NCBI RefSeq assembly: GCF_016836705.1
Contig: NZ_JAFCGY010000023.1
Coordinates: 1 to 64,000 of the forward strand
DNA: 64,000 bases
Direction: 5' to 3'
Origin: Mesorhizobium caraganae
GTDB taxonomy: Bacteria > Pseudomonadota > Alphaproteobacteria > Rhizobiales > Rhizobiaceae
A program made the position numbers and the translations under genes. The notes under the pieces are model-generated. The model had not been told where the DNA came from. It made no database searches and was given only the letters and a program-made list of their open reading frames with translations. Numbering within the stretch: the stretch's first letter is position 1; every line of letters begins with the position of its first letter. Below are positions 43,789 through 51,931 of this stretch, in pieces.

Positions 43789-44511
43789 ATGGCAGAAACG
43801 ACGCTGACGCATACCGGCCAAACGGAGTCGCGGCCCGCAGGCTGGCAAGGCATTGCCGCCGACTGGTCCTCGGATCAGCGCGCGTTCAAGAACGTGTCCT
43901 GGGGCAAGGCCATGATGTGGATCTTCCTGCTCAGCGACACCTTCATCTTCGGCTGCTTCCTGCTCTCCTACATGACCGCGCGCGCCTCCACGCGCGTGCC
44001 GTGGCCCAACCCGAGCGAGGTCTTTGCGCTTCGTATCGGCGGTTCGGACATTCCACTGATCCTGATCGCCATTATGACCTTCGTGCTGATCTCGAGCAGC
44101 GGAACGATGGCCATGGCGGTCAATTTCGGCTATCGCCGCGACCGCCGCAAAACGGCAATCCTCATGCTTTTGACGGCAGCGCTGGGAGCCACCTTCGTCG
44201 GCATGCAAGCCTTCGAATGGACCAAGCTGATCACCGAAGGGGTACGGCCCTGGGGCAATCCGTGGGGCGCGGCGCAGTTCGGTTCGACTTTCTTCATGAT
44301 CACCGGCTTCCACGGCACGCATGTGACGATCGGGGTGATCTTCCTCATCATCGTGGCGCGGAAGGTCTGGCGTGGAGACTACGACGTCGGACGTCCCGGC
44401 TTCTTCACCAGCCGCCGGGGTCGCTACGAGAACGTCGAAATCATGGGGCTCTACTGGCATTTCGTCGATCTGGTCTGGGTGTTCATTTTCGCATTCTTCT
44501 ATCTTTGGTGA
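43789..44511 (+). CDS. coxC: Cytochrome c oxidase subunit III (second copy)
   Basis: This 240-residue membrane protein shows the subunit III core: MMWIFLLSDTFIFGCFLLSY (with the conserved Glu position occupied by Asp), MTFVLISSSGTMAMAV, AFEWTKLITEGVRPWGNPWG, FFMITGFHGTHVTIGVIFLI and MGLYWHFVDLVWVFIFAFFY. It stabilises the catalytic subunit and its proton uptake. The ATG follows GGAGGTCGAGGAGC. It lies 13 bases after the first subunit III-like gene and 9 before the subunit IV gene. Confidence 0.92.
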   Translation: MAETTLTHTGQTESRPAGWQGIAADWSSDQRAFKNVSWGKAMMWIFLLSDTFIFGCFLLSYMTARASTRVPWPNPSEVFALRIGGSDIPLILIAIMTFVLISSSGTMAMAVNFGYRRDRRKTAILMLLTAALGATFVGMQAFEWTKLITEGVRPWGNPWGAAQFGSTFFMITGFHGTHVTIGVIFLIIVARKVWRGDYDVGRPGFFTSRRGRYENVEIMGLYWHFVDLVWVFIFAFFYLW

Positions 44512-44520
44512 GAGGCTGAC

Positions 44521-44925
44521 ATGGCTGAAGCAACCGCAAACGGCCTGGGGCAACACGCACTTCACGCTGGTCATGCGCATGACGCGCCAGCGACTGGCGT
44601 CGCCCAGGCGGAGGTTCATCAGGAACACCCGATCAAGCTCTATCTGGTGGTCTGGGCATGGCTGTTCATCCTCAGCACCTGTTCCTATCTGGTCGATTAT
44701 TTCGGCCTCCACGGCTATCTCAGATGGTCGCTGATCCTCATCTTCATGATCCTCAAGGCGGGGCTGATTGTCGCCGTGTTCATGCACATGGCCTGGGAGC
44801 GGCTGGCACTGACCTATGCGATCATCCTGCCGCCGGTTCTGATACTGGTGTTCGTGGCGATGATGCTCTTCGAAGCGGATTACACACTTTTCACCCGGAT
44901 GGTGTTTTTCGGGCCGGGGCCCTGA
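44521..44925 (+). CDS. Cytochrome c oxidase subunit IV family protein
   Basis: After a His/Ala-rich N-terminus (about residues 1-40) come three membrane helices with IKLYLVVWAWLFILSTCSYL, LILIFMILKAGLIVAVFMHM and ILPPVLILVFVAMMLFEADY. The LKA.LIV..FMHM block is the hallmark of the bacterial CyoD/CoxD subunit IV family. It is the last gene of the oxidase operon; the subunit is small and assists assembly. Transcription probably ends in the 196 bases before the YbaK-like gene, although no clear terminator is visible there. Confidence 0.88.
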   Translation: MAEATANGLGQHALHAGHAHDAPATGVAQAEVHQEHPIKLYLVVWAWLFILSTCSYLVDYFGLHGYLRWSLILIFMILKAGLIVAVFMHMAWERLALTYAIILPPVLILVFVAMMLFEADYTLFTRMVFFGPGP

Positions 44926-45121
44926 CGCGCAATCCGGATTTGAGGCTTCGCCCGCGGCATTTCGAGTCAGGAACCGCAGGATCCTGACTGCGGTCCGGGT
45001 CGACATGCTGCTGCCTTGAAACAAGCGGCTGCTGATCCATCTTGCTATTATCGGAAACGATCGGAGGGGAATGATTGCCTTCGTTTCCAATGCGCCGCGA
45101 ACTCCAGCAGGGAGGCCGAAG

Positions 45122-45595
45122 ATGACGATCGCAAACAGACTGAAGGACTACATTGACGGGAGAGGAATCTCCTACGACACCGTCGCCCATCATCGCACAT
45201 CGACGAGCAGGCAGTCCGCCATTGCCGCGCATGTGCCCGGCAGCATGATGGCTAAATCGGTGGTCGTTCACCACGAACTCGGTTATGCGCTGGCCGTGGT
45301 CCCAAGCACGCACAGAATCGAGTTCGGTACACTGCAGGACGTCATGGACAGGCGTCTTGGACTCGCCTCCGAAGACGAGGTGGTCTCACTCTTCGGCGAT
45401 TGTGACATCGGCGCCATTCCGCCGATCGGCGCGGCCTATGATGTCCCGGTGATCCTCGACGACAGCCTCGGCGAAGCCGCCGACATCTATTTCGAGGGCG
45501 GCGACCACAGGACGCTGGTGCATGTGAGCGGCAAGGATTTCCGCAACCTGACCATGGACGCACGTCACGCCCGCTTCAGCCACGCTGCCTACTGA
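45122..45595 (+). CDS. YbaK / aminoacyl-tRNA editing domain protein
   Basis: The 157-residue protein is a free-standing editing domain: TSTSRQSAIAAHVPGSMMAK with the catalytic-type Lys followed by SVVVHHELGYALAVVPSTHR, and GDCDIGAIPPIGAAYDVPVI, which is the G..PP.G..Y pattern of YbaK/ProX deacylases. It should hydrolyse mischarged aminoacyl-tRNA, but the tRNA substrate is unknown. The ATG at 45122 follows GGGAGGCCGAAG; an upstream in-frame ATG at 45071 is less likely. Confidence 0.85.
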   Translation: MTIANRLKDYIDGRGISYDTVAHHRTSTSRQSAIAAHVPGSMMAKSVVVHHELGYALAVVPSTHRIEFGTLQDVMDRRLGLASEDEVVSLFGDCDIGAIPPIGAAYDVPVILDDSLGEAADIYFEGGDHRTLVHVSGKDFRNLTMDARHARFSHAAY

Positions 45596-45636
45596 AAAAA
45601 TCAACCGTCTGCACCGGTACTCTTGCCGGTGCAGAC
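45595..45636 (-). terminator. Terminator of the DUF2189 gene
   Basis: A perfect 11-bp stem GTCTGCACCGG / CCGGTGCAGAC (45607-45636) is followed on the minus strand by GGTTGATTTTTT. This is a good intrinsic terminator for the minus-strand gene ending at 45650. On the plus strand it lies just after the YbaK-like stop but lacks the T run. Confidence 0.8.
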
Positions 45637-45649
45637 CAGCCGGATATCG

Positions 45650-46468
45650 TCAACTCGACGGCCTGACCGGCGACGGCGGTTCCACAACCTTGCGGTAGAC
45701 ATGCCATGTGGCGTGACCGAGGATCGGCAGCACGACCGCCAGCCCGGCAAACACCGGCAGCGAGCCGATGATCAGGGCGACGGCGACGATCAGTCCCCAG
45801 ACAGCCATGGTGATCGGATTTGCCAGCACCGCTCGCACCGAGGTGTGGATGGCTTCGTAGGCGCCGACATCGCGGTCGAGCAACAATGGGAAGGCGACGA
45901 CCGTCGTGCACAACACCACCACCGCGAAGACGAAGCCGATGGCGTGCCCCAGGATAATCAGAGTCCAACCGCGCCCGGTGGCAAATATCTCATTGATGAA
46001 GCCGGATATCGATTCCGGCGGAGCCGGGCCGAAGAGATATTGATAGAACATCTGCGCTGTCAAAAGCCAGGTGATGAAGATGGCAAACAGCATGATCCCG
46101 ACTGCCGCGATGGCCGGCACGGCCGGAGAATTCCTGACCTCGAAAGCGTGCCTCCAGGAGGTGTCGAGCCCGGCTTCTCGTCTACGGCTGATCTCATAGA
46201 GGCCGATCGCTGCGAATGGACCGATCAGCGCAAAGCCGGACACCAGTGGAAACAGCAACGGCAACGCATTGGCGCCCGAAGTCCAGGCAGCAAGCACGAC
46301 GCCGACAAGCGGATAGAGCAGGCAGAGAAAGACGATGTGCGACGGTTTGACCATGAAATCGTCAACACCGCGCTTGAGCGCATCGAAAAGATCGGAAATA
46401 CCGATTTTTCGAATTTTGGTGTGTTCCAGCGTTTCGCTGGCGCCTGCAATCACGTGAAAACTTGCCAT
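45650..46468 (-). CDS. DUF2189 domain membrane protein
   Basis: The 272-residue product has a short cytoplasmic N-terminus (MASFHVIAGASETLEHTKIR, then KIGISDLFDALKRGVDDFM) and about six membrane helices, matching the DUF2189 family of proteobacterial membrane proteins of unknown function. The start at 46468 follows CTGGAGGAACGGGC. In several alphaproteobacteria DUF2189 genes lie near cytochrome oxidase genes, as here, which hints at a respiratory link, but this is context only. Confidence 0.82.
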   Translation of the reverse strand: MASFHVIAGASETLEHTKIRKIGISDLFDALKRGVDDFMVKPSHIVFLCLLYPLVGVVLAAWTSGANALPLLFPLVSGFALIGPFAAIGLYEISRRREAGLDTSWRHAFEVRNSPAVPAIAAVGIMLFAIFITWLLTAQMFYQYLFGPAPPESISGFINEIFATGRGWTLIILGHAIGFVFAVVVLCTTVVAFPLLLDRDVGAYEAIHTSVRAVLANPITMAVWGLIVAVALIIGSLPVFAGLAVVLPILGHATWHVYRKVVEPPSPVRPSS

Positions 46469-46676
46469 GCCCGTTCCTCCAGACCAGGTCCGGTACGGTC
46501 GCGGTTTCACGGTGCTGCCGTTCTGCATGACTGGCCACGCAAACCCGCGACCTGCACCGAAATCAACATACTCCATTGCCTGGAACTTGTCGCCCTTTTG
46601 TCACAAAGGCTCGGAAGGTCATGCGCTGGCTCTTGCGGCCCTTCTTCGATATCCTGTCCAATCGAAGGTGTAGGTC

Positions 46677-46757
46677 ATGGACGGAAAAACCATTCTGCTG
46701 CTCGGCCTTGGCGTCGTCGCTCTGCTGGTCCTGGGATTCTGTGCTCTGCCAGCGTGA
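46677..46757 (+). CDS. Possible single-helix microprotein, 26 residues
   Basis: An ATG with AAGGTG eight bases upstream opens a 26-codon frame, MDGKTILLLGLGVVALLVLG followed by FCALPA and stop, which is a perfect single transmembrane segment after a short charged start. It lies in the 312-base gap between the DUF2189 and ctaB genes, on the opposite strand to both. Very small membrane subunits are known for respiratory oxidases, but nothing in the sequence proves a link. Chance is a real alternative at this length. Confidence 0.35.
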   Translation: MDGKTILLLGLGVVALLVLGFCALPA

Positions 46758-46780
46758 GCCGATCCCGATGTGCAACGCTG

Positions 46781-47713
46781 TCAACCTCCGGCAGAGATGA
46801 ACGCGCGCATCGCGATGGTGTCGGCAAGCAGCATGGCAAAGATCGCGAAAAGATAGAAAATCGAATAGGCAAACAGCGCCTTTGCCGGCTTCATCTCCTT
46901 GTCGGGGATGACCAGAACCTTCCAGGCGTACCAGATGAAACCCGCGCCCAACGCGGTCGAAACAACCCCATAGAACCCGCTCGCGAATCCGAACGCCCAG
47001 GGCAGCACGCCGATTGGCGCCAGGAGCAGTGAATAGGCGAAGATCTGCCTTCTGGTCGAGGCCTTGCCGGCCACGTTCGGCATCATCGGGATGCCGGCAG
47101 CGGCGTAGTCGCCGGCCTTGAACAGCGCGAGCGCCCAGAAATGCGGCGGCGTCCACAGGAAAATGATCAGGAACAGGATGAGGCTTTCAATGCCGATGGC
47201 GCCAGTGGCCGCCGCCCAGCCAATCATCGGAGGAAGGGCACCCGCCGCGCCGCCGATGACGATGTTCTGCGGCGTCGAGCGCTTCAGCCACATTGTATAG
47301 ATGACGACGTAGAAAAAGATGGTGAAGGCCAGCAGCGACGCGGCAAGCCATCCCACCAGCACGCCGAGCGTCATGACCGAAAACGCAGAAAGCACCAGGC
47401 CGAAGCCGAGAGCTTCGCCGGGCGTGACACGGCCTGACGGAACCGGCCGCCTTGATGTGCGTGACATCAGCGCGTCGATGTCCGCGTCGTACCACATGTT
47501 GAGCGACCCGGCCGCTCCCGCTCCAACCGCAATCGCACCGATTGCGATCACGGCGATGACCGGGTTCATCGCGCCGGGCGCCACCATCAGGCCGACGAAA
47601 GCGGTAAAGACGGCAAGCGCCATGACCCGCGGCTTCAAGAGCGCAAAGAAATCGCCGGCCGTCGCTTCCGAGAAGCGGACGCCGGTATCCTTGAGGCTTT
47701 CCTTGACCGACAT
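46781..47713 (-). CDS. ctaB: Protoheme IX farnesyltransferase (haem O synthase)
   Basis: It adds the farnesyl tail to haem b to make haem O, the precursor of haem A for the neighbouring oxidase. The 310-residue UbiA-family protein has eight or nine membrane helices and the prenyl-diphosphate motif NMWYDADIDALMSRTSRRP (N...D..D....R), plus the loop WKRS-like MWLKRSTPQNIVIGGAAGAL. The ATG at 47713 lies 51 bases after the cytochrome c stop on the same strand, so the two may be co-transcribed. Confidence 0.96.
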   Translation of the reverse strand: MSVKESLKDTGVRFSEATAGDFFALLKPRVMALAVFTAFVGLMVAPGAMNPVIAVIAIGAIAVGAGAAGSLNMWYDADIDALMSRTSRRPVPSGRVTPGEALGFGLVLSAFSVMTLGVLVGWLAASLLAFTIFFYVVIYTMWLKRSTPQNIVIGGAAGALPPMIGWAAATGAIGIESLILFLIIFLWTPPHFWALALFKAGDYAAAGIPMMPNVAGKASTRRQIFAYSLLLAPIGVLPWAFGFASGFYGVVSTALGAGFIWYAWKVLVIPDKEMKPAKALFAYSIFYLFAIFAMLLADTIAMRAFISAGG

Positions 47714-47764
47714 TTGAGACGACCATCAATGGAAACGGGCGGTCTGGCCGACCGAAGAGCCAAG

Positions 47765-48145
47765 CTACTGGGAAAATTGCTTCAGATAGGCAATGACATT
47801 GGCGATGTCCTCGTCCTTCTTGAGGCCGGGAAACGCCATCTTCGTACCTTTGACCATGGCCTTGGGATCGTGAAGGTAGGTCGTCAGGGTGGGGTCATCC
47901 CATTTGACGCCGGATTTGCCGGCCGCGATCATGGCCTCGGAATATTTGAAATCCGGATGCGTGCCGGCCGTCCGGCCGATAACGCCGTGCAACGACGGGC
48001 CGATCTTGTTCGTGTCTTGGTCTGCGACGTGGCAGACCTTGCATTTGGTGAAGACCTTCTCGCCCGCCGCGGCATCCTGTGCCCGCGATGGATTGGCGAT
48101 GAAGGTTGCAACAGACATGACAGCGAAAAACACAACCAAGCGCAT
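47765..48145 (-). CDS. Soluble class I cytochrome c (c2/c550-like)
   Basis: The 126-residue protein has a signal peptide (MRLVVFFAVMSVATFIANPS, cleaved after RAQ) and one haem motif, CKVCH. GPSLHGVIGRTAGTHPDFKY and the C-terminal KGTKMAFPGLKK segment (distal Met) with ANVIAYLKQF follow. It is a periplasmic electron carrier and the obvious candidate donor to the aa3-type oxidase encoded next door. ATG 48145 with GGAGGAAATGCC before it is preferred to the long upstream open frame. Confidence 0.93.
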   Translation of the reverse strand: MRLVVFFAVMSVATFIANPSRAQDAAAGEKVFTKCKVCHVADQDTNKIGPSLHGVIGRTAGTHPDFKYSEAMIAAGKSGVKWDDPTLTTYLHDPKAMVKGTKMAFPGLKKDEDIANVIAYLKQFSQ

Positions 48146-48354
48146 GGCATTTCCTCCCTGATCGTCAAATTTGCCCGAGACGATCTTCGCATGCCGATAC
48201 CGCCAGCATGCGCGTTGCACGACAGAACGGATTCTCCGCTTCTCCCCCCAAATGGAATTGCAGCACCTGTGTACCACAGAATCTGGCCGGCAGGTAGAAC
48301 AGGTCGACCGTACAAAGGTTTAGGTGGTCTGCCGTGGCTCGAGCCGCCACAACG

Positions 48355-48383
48355 AAAAAGGCCGCCTCGAAGGCGGCCTTTTC
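48355..48383 (-). terminator. Rho-independent terminator of tig
   Basis: The inverted repeat AAAAGGCCGCCT / AGGCGGCCTTTT with a 3-base loop lies 20 bases after the tig stop. On the minus strand the stem ends in a T run (CCTTTTTCG). The symmetric A/T tracts would let it work on both strands. Confidence 0.85.
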
Positions 48384-48402
48384 CAATCTTGTCGTCAAGC
48401 GC

Positions 48403-49878
48403 TTATTCGGCGTCCTTGGCGGCCTTCTTCTTCGGCGCGGCCTTCTTCTTGGGCTCTTCCGCGTCGTCGGCCTTTTCAGCCTTGTCGGCCTTCTTGGCAG
48501 CGGCCTTCTTGGCCGGCTTGGCCTTGGCGGTGTCGGTCTCCTCGTCGTCTGCCATCAGCTCTTCCTTGCTGACCTTGACGTCGGTGACCGAAATCTGGCC
48601 GAGCAGATGGTCGACGACCTTCTCCTCGAACATCGGCGCGCGCAACGTGTTCAGCGCTTCCGGATTGCTGCGGTAGAACTCGAAGGCTTCCTGCTGCTGG
48701 TTGGCCGGGTAGCGGCGCACCTGCTCGAACAGGCCGCGCTGCAATTCCTCGTCCGAAACGGTGACGCCGGCCTTCTCGCCGATCTCGGCCAGAACCAGAC
48801 CGAGACGCACGCGGCGTTCGGCAAGGCGCAGATATTCGGCGCGTGCCTCTTCTTCCGTCGTTTCTTCGTCGGCGAAGGTACGGCCGGCAGCTTCGAGATC
48901 GCGGTTCACCTGGGTCCAGATGTTGTTGAACTCGGCATCGACGAGCTTCGACGGCGCTTCGAACGAATAGGCCGCGTCAAGCTGGTCGAGCAGCTGGCGC
49001 TTGACCTTCTGGCGGGTCATCGAACCGAACTGGTTCTCGATCTGGCCGCGCACCACGTCGCGCAGGCGCTCCAGCGATTCCAGGCCGAGATTCTTGGCCA
49101 TCTCGTCGTTGATTTCCAGCGCGCCGGGCTTGGACACTTCCTTGACGGTGACGTCGAAGGTGGCTTCCTTGCCGGCCAGATGCGCCGCCTGATAGTTTTC
49201 TGGGAAAGTGACCGTGACCTGCTTCTCGTCGCCGGCCTTGGAGCCGATCAGCTGGTCCTCGAAGCCCGGGATGAATTCCTTGGAGCCCAGCACCAGCGGC
49301 TGGTCGGTGCCGGCACCACCGGAGAAGGCCTCGCCGTCGATCTTGCCGACATAGTCGATCGAAACGCGGTCGCCTTCGGCGGCCTTGCCGGTCTTCGGCT
49401 CGAAGCTGCGTGCCGATTCGGCGACGCGCTGGACCTGCTCGTCGATCTCGCTGTCCGGCACTTCGAACACCTGACGAGTCACCTTGATGTCGGAGAAATC
49501 CTTGATCTCGATCGCCGGGATGACCTCGTAGTTGAGGCGGAATTCGAAGTCTGCGCCGCCGGCCAGGATCTTCTCGGCCTCTTTCTCGTCCTCGGTCATG
49601 ATCACTTCGGGCTGCATGGCGGCCTTTTCGCCGCGCCCGGTGATGATCGAACGGGTCGAATCGTTGAGGATCTCGTTGACCACTTCGGCCATGAACGACT
49701 TGCCGTAGACCTTGCGCAGGTGCTGGACCGGCACTTTGCCGGGACGGAAGCCGTTGATGCGGACCTTGTTGCGGGCGTCGGACAGCCGCGCCATCAGCTT
49801 GGCTTCCATATCACCGGCCGGCACGGTGATCTTGATCTCGCGCTTGAGACCGGAGTTGAGCGTTTCGGTGACCTGCAT
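48403..49878 (-). CDS. tig: Trigger factor, ribosome-associated chaperone
   Basis: This peptidyl-prolyl isomerase and chaperone binds the ribosome near the exit tunnel. N-terminal ribosome-binding domain: GFRPGKVPVQHLRKVYGKSF, the signature loop. Then the FKBP-type PPIase domain (GDRVSIDYVGKIDGEAFSGG, PGFEDQLIGSKAGD) and the long helical C-terminal domain with LRAPMFEEKVVDHLL. The 491-residue length includes a Lys/Ala-rich C-terminal tail (KAKPAKKAAAKKADKAEK) typical of Rhizobiales. Confidence 0.96.
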   Translation of the reverse strand: MQVTETLNSGLKREIKITVPAGDMEAKLMARLSDARNKVRINGFRPGKVPVQHLRKVYGKSFMAEVVNEILNDSTRSIITGRGEKAAMQPEVIMTEDEKEAEKILAGGADFEFRLNYEVIPAIEIKDFSDIKVTRQVFEVPDSEIDEQVQRVAESARSFEPKTGKAAEGDRVSIDYVGKIDGEAFSGGAGTDQPLVLGSKEFIPGFEDQLIGSKAGDEKQVTVTFPENYQAAHLAGKEATFDVTVKEVSKPGALEINDEMAKNLGLESLERLRDVVRGQIENQFGSMTRQKVKRQLLDQLDAAYSFEAPSKLVDAEFNNIWTQVNRDLEAAGRTFADEETTEEEARAEYLRLAERRVRLGLVLAEIGEKAGVTVSDEELQRGLFEQVRRYPANQQQEAFEFYRSNPEALNTLRAPMFEEKVVDHLLGQISVTDVKVSKEELMADDEETDTAKAKPAKKAAAKKADKAEKADDAEEPKKKAAPKKKAAKDAE

Positions 49879-50218
49879 CGTAAAACCTTTATCTTCACCA
49901 AAGAGACTGCCACGGCCTTCTGCCGTTCACAGCCTGCCGGTACAATCTTGCCGGGAATGGCTTTTGGTACGGAACCTGGCGATTTGACCGAAATTACGGC
50001 TCAAATTCTTCCAAACTGCGTTCCAAGATGTGAATAAGTTCTTGTTTTTCCTACTTCTTATCACATTCTGCAGAAGCGGATCGGCGCGTCCCGTCACATT
50101 TGACACGCCTTTTGTCACAGGCGAGGCTAATTTTCAACCATCTTCGCGTTGCAGCGAATGGGCACCATTTTCGCCCCGACATTGACAGAATGATGGCTAC
50201 ATGGGATTGCCGGGCCAC
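49879..50218. other. Intergenic region between tig and tRNA-Leu
   Basis: This AT-richer stretch contains no supported gene. TTGACA at 50100-50105 is a possible -35 box for the tRNA, but I could not find a well-spaced -10, so no promoter is called. The tig promoter must lie in the left half. Confidence 0.45.
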
Positions 50219-50301
50219 GCGGGTATGGCGGAATTGGTAGACGCACCAGATTTAGGTTCTGGCGTGAAAGCGTGGGGGTTCGAGTCCCTCTACCCGCACC
50301 A
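50219..50301 (+). tRNA. tRNA-Leu (anticodon TAG)
   Basis: A class II tRNA: acceptor GCGGGTA / TACCCGC with encoded ACCA end, D arm with TGGCGGAATTGGTAGACGCA, anticodon loop around TTTAGGT (anticodon TAG), a variable arm (GCGTGAAAGCGT region) and T arm GGGGGTTCGAGTCCCTC. The length of 83 with CCA fits tRNA-Leu. Confidence 0.97.
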
Positions 50302-50361
50302 CCCTTCGCTCTATCGAGCTTCGGGTGGCAGGCCACCCGGGAGCTTGATAGAGCGAAGGGT
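50301..50361 (+). terminator. Long hairpin directly abutting tRNA-Leu
   Basis: The arms ACCCTTCGCTCTATCGAGCT...GGGTGGC and GCCACCC...AGCTTGATAGAGCGAAGGGT form an almost perfect stem of about 29 bp with a 2-base loop, one bulge and a few mismatches. The left arm begins at the last base of the tRNA CCA. No T run follows, so it could be an unusual terminator, a processing structure for the tRNA 3' end, or a mobile palindromic repeat. Confidence 0.55.
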
Positions 50362-50401
50362 GTCCTCCGAAGCCTTGGCGTAGGAGGACTGGCGCGACGC
50401 C

Positions 50402-51850
50402 CTACACCTCGAACACCTGTCCCGTGAACCACTCTGCCAGCTTGGCCAGTTCCGGCCCCAACACCCTATCGGCGTCGACCGGCGGCACGATCGTCCTGAT
50501 ATCCGCCACGAAAGCCTGCAGCGCCGGCGGCGCGGCGCGTTCAGTCACGTACAGCGCCTGCGAGGCGATCATGGCGAGCATGGCCATCGCCGCATCGAGG
50601 CAGCGGCCGGCGGTCGCTTCCTTGGTCCAGGCGAAGAATGCCGTGGTGGCGACATCGTCCTGGCCGGCGCCGGCCGATTCAGTGCCCGGAATGAAGGTGC
50701 GTTGCGCCGCAAGCTTGGCCTGTTCGAGATAGCCGGTGATCGCCATCGGCACATAGCCGACATTGCCGTGGCCGTCGCTGTCGGCCCAATGCCGGCCGGT
50801 CATCAACAGGTCCGGCAGCAGCGACACCTTGCCGTTGAGCAGCTTTGAGGCATGGCGGTCGCAGAGCAGGCAGAGATCGGCCCAGATCGCGGCCAGATCG
50901 TCCAATGCCGGCGTCGCCATCGCATTGTGGTAGCCGCCGGTGGAGATGCAGCGTCCCAGCGGATGCGCCTCGTCGGGCGGGATATAGACGGGATTGTCGG
51001 ATATCGAGGCCAGCGACACGGTGGCCGCCTGCTCGGCGCCCGAAAGCGCCCGGTGCGCGTGGCCGAGCACGCGCGGCACGATGCGGTAGCTGACCGGCGC
51101 CTGATAGTTGCGCCGCCCGTCGCCGGCGCCGACCAGAAACTGCCGCAACCCGCGCAAGGCCGCCGCTTCGTGTTCGTCGCCCCAGAGCCCGTCGAGCGCG
51201 GCATCATAATGCTCGAGCGGGGCGCGAAACGCTTCGATCGACAGCGCAAACACCTTGTGCGCCATGGCGATGCGGCGCCGCGCCGCCAGGGCCGCATCGG
51301 CCACGAGGGCCGCCGCGCAAGGCGAGCCGTTGATCAGCGAGCCCCGTTCCTTCACTTCGAGCTCCAGGCCAGCGGTAAGCTCGGCAAATAGCGGATAGAG
51401 CGCCAGGATCTCGCCGGCGCCGCCCTGCCCTTGCGACGGCACCATTGGCATCGGTCCGCCGTCGAGCATTGCGGCAACGGCTAGCGCAATGCGTGGCGTG
51501 GTGGCGGCATTGCCTTCGATGAAATTGGTCAGCCGGGCCAGCACGATTGCCCTGACGACGCGCTCAGGCAACGGCTCGCCGAAGGAGGTGGCCGCAGCAA
51601 AAGCCTTGATGCGCGCATGGCGGTCGCGCTCGTCACGTTCGAGCTTGCGGCTCGCCAGTTCGCCCATGGCGGTGGTGACGCCATAGATGACCGGCGGCGG
51701 ATCGGATTCAATGAGTTTAAGGAACGAGGCTCGGCACTCGGCAATGCGTTGCAAGGCCCTGTCACTGATTTCGACCGTGTCGTTTTTCCAGGCGACGCGA
51801 AAAACCGCATCGAGATTGATGTCTTCGCGCGTCGTCAGCGTAATCGTCAT
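50402..51850 (-). CDS. HAL/PAL/TAL-family ammonia-lyase homologue lacking the MIO-forming Ser
   Basis: The 482-residue protein has the fold and most active-site motifs of histidine/phenylalanine ammonia-lyases: VIYGVTTAMGELA (catalytic Tyr loop), SLINGSPCAA (Asn), YQAPVSYRIVPRVLGHA (Tyr/Arg) and GAGQDDVATTAF. Where the family has GASGDLAPL, whose Ala-Ser-Gly cyclises to the MIO electrophile, this protein has SQGQGGAGEILAL. The central Ser is replaced by Ala. It therefore probably does not work through MIO and may be a different lyase or isomerase, or inactive. The start at 51850 follows GAAGAACC. No histidine-utilisation genes are nearby. Confidence 0.8.
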   Translation of the reverse strand: MTITLTTREDINLDAVFRVAWKNDTVEISDRALQRIAECRASFLKLIESDPPPVIYGVTTAMGELASRKLERDERDRHARIKAFAAATSFGEPLPERVVRAIVLARLTNFIEGNAATTPRIALAVAAMLDGGPMPMVPSQGQGGAGEILALYPLFAELTAGLELEVKERGSLINGSPCAAALVADAALAARRRIAMAHKVFALSIEAFRAPLEHYDAALDGLWGDEHEAAALRGLRQFLVGAGDGRRNYQAPVSYRIVPRVLGHAHRALSGAEQAATVSLASISDNPVYIPPDEAHPLGRCISTGGYHNAMATPALDDLAAIWADLCLLCDRHASKLLNGKVSLLPDLLMTGRHWADSDGHGNVGYVPMAITGYLEQAKLAAQRTFIPGTESAGAGQDDVATTAFFAWTKEATAGRCLDAAMAMLAMIASQALYVTERAAPPALQAFVADIRTIVPPVDADRVLGPELAKLAEWFTGQVFEV

Positions 51851-51931
51851 GGTTCTTCGCCCGGCCTGGTCTGCATGCATCTGGGCGAAGCGATCGATGT
51901 CTACCGAAATCCGTGCCCTGGGTAACGTCGT

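Noticed and set aside
48334..50037. A 567-codon frame antisense to tig
   Set aside because: tig has every family motif and a terminator on its own strand; the opposite frame has none.
50041..50140. A sigma-70 promoter with TTGACA at 50100
   Set aside because: The best -10 candidates are either too far (GCTAAT, 20-base spacer) or too poor (GAGGCT), so the call is not reliable.
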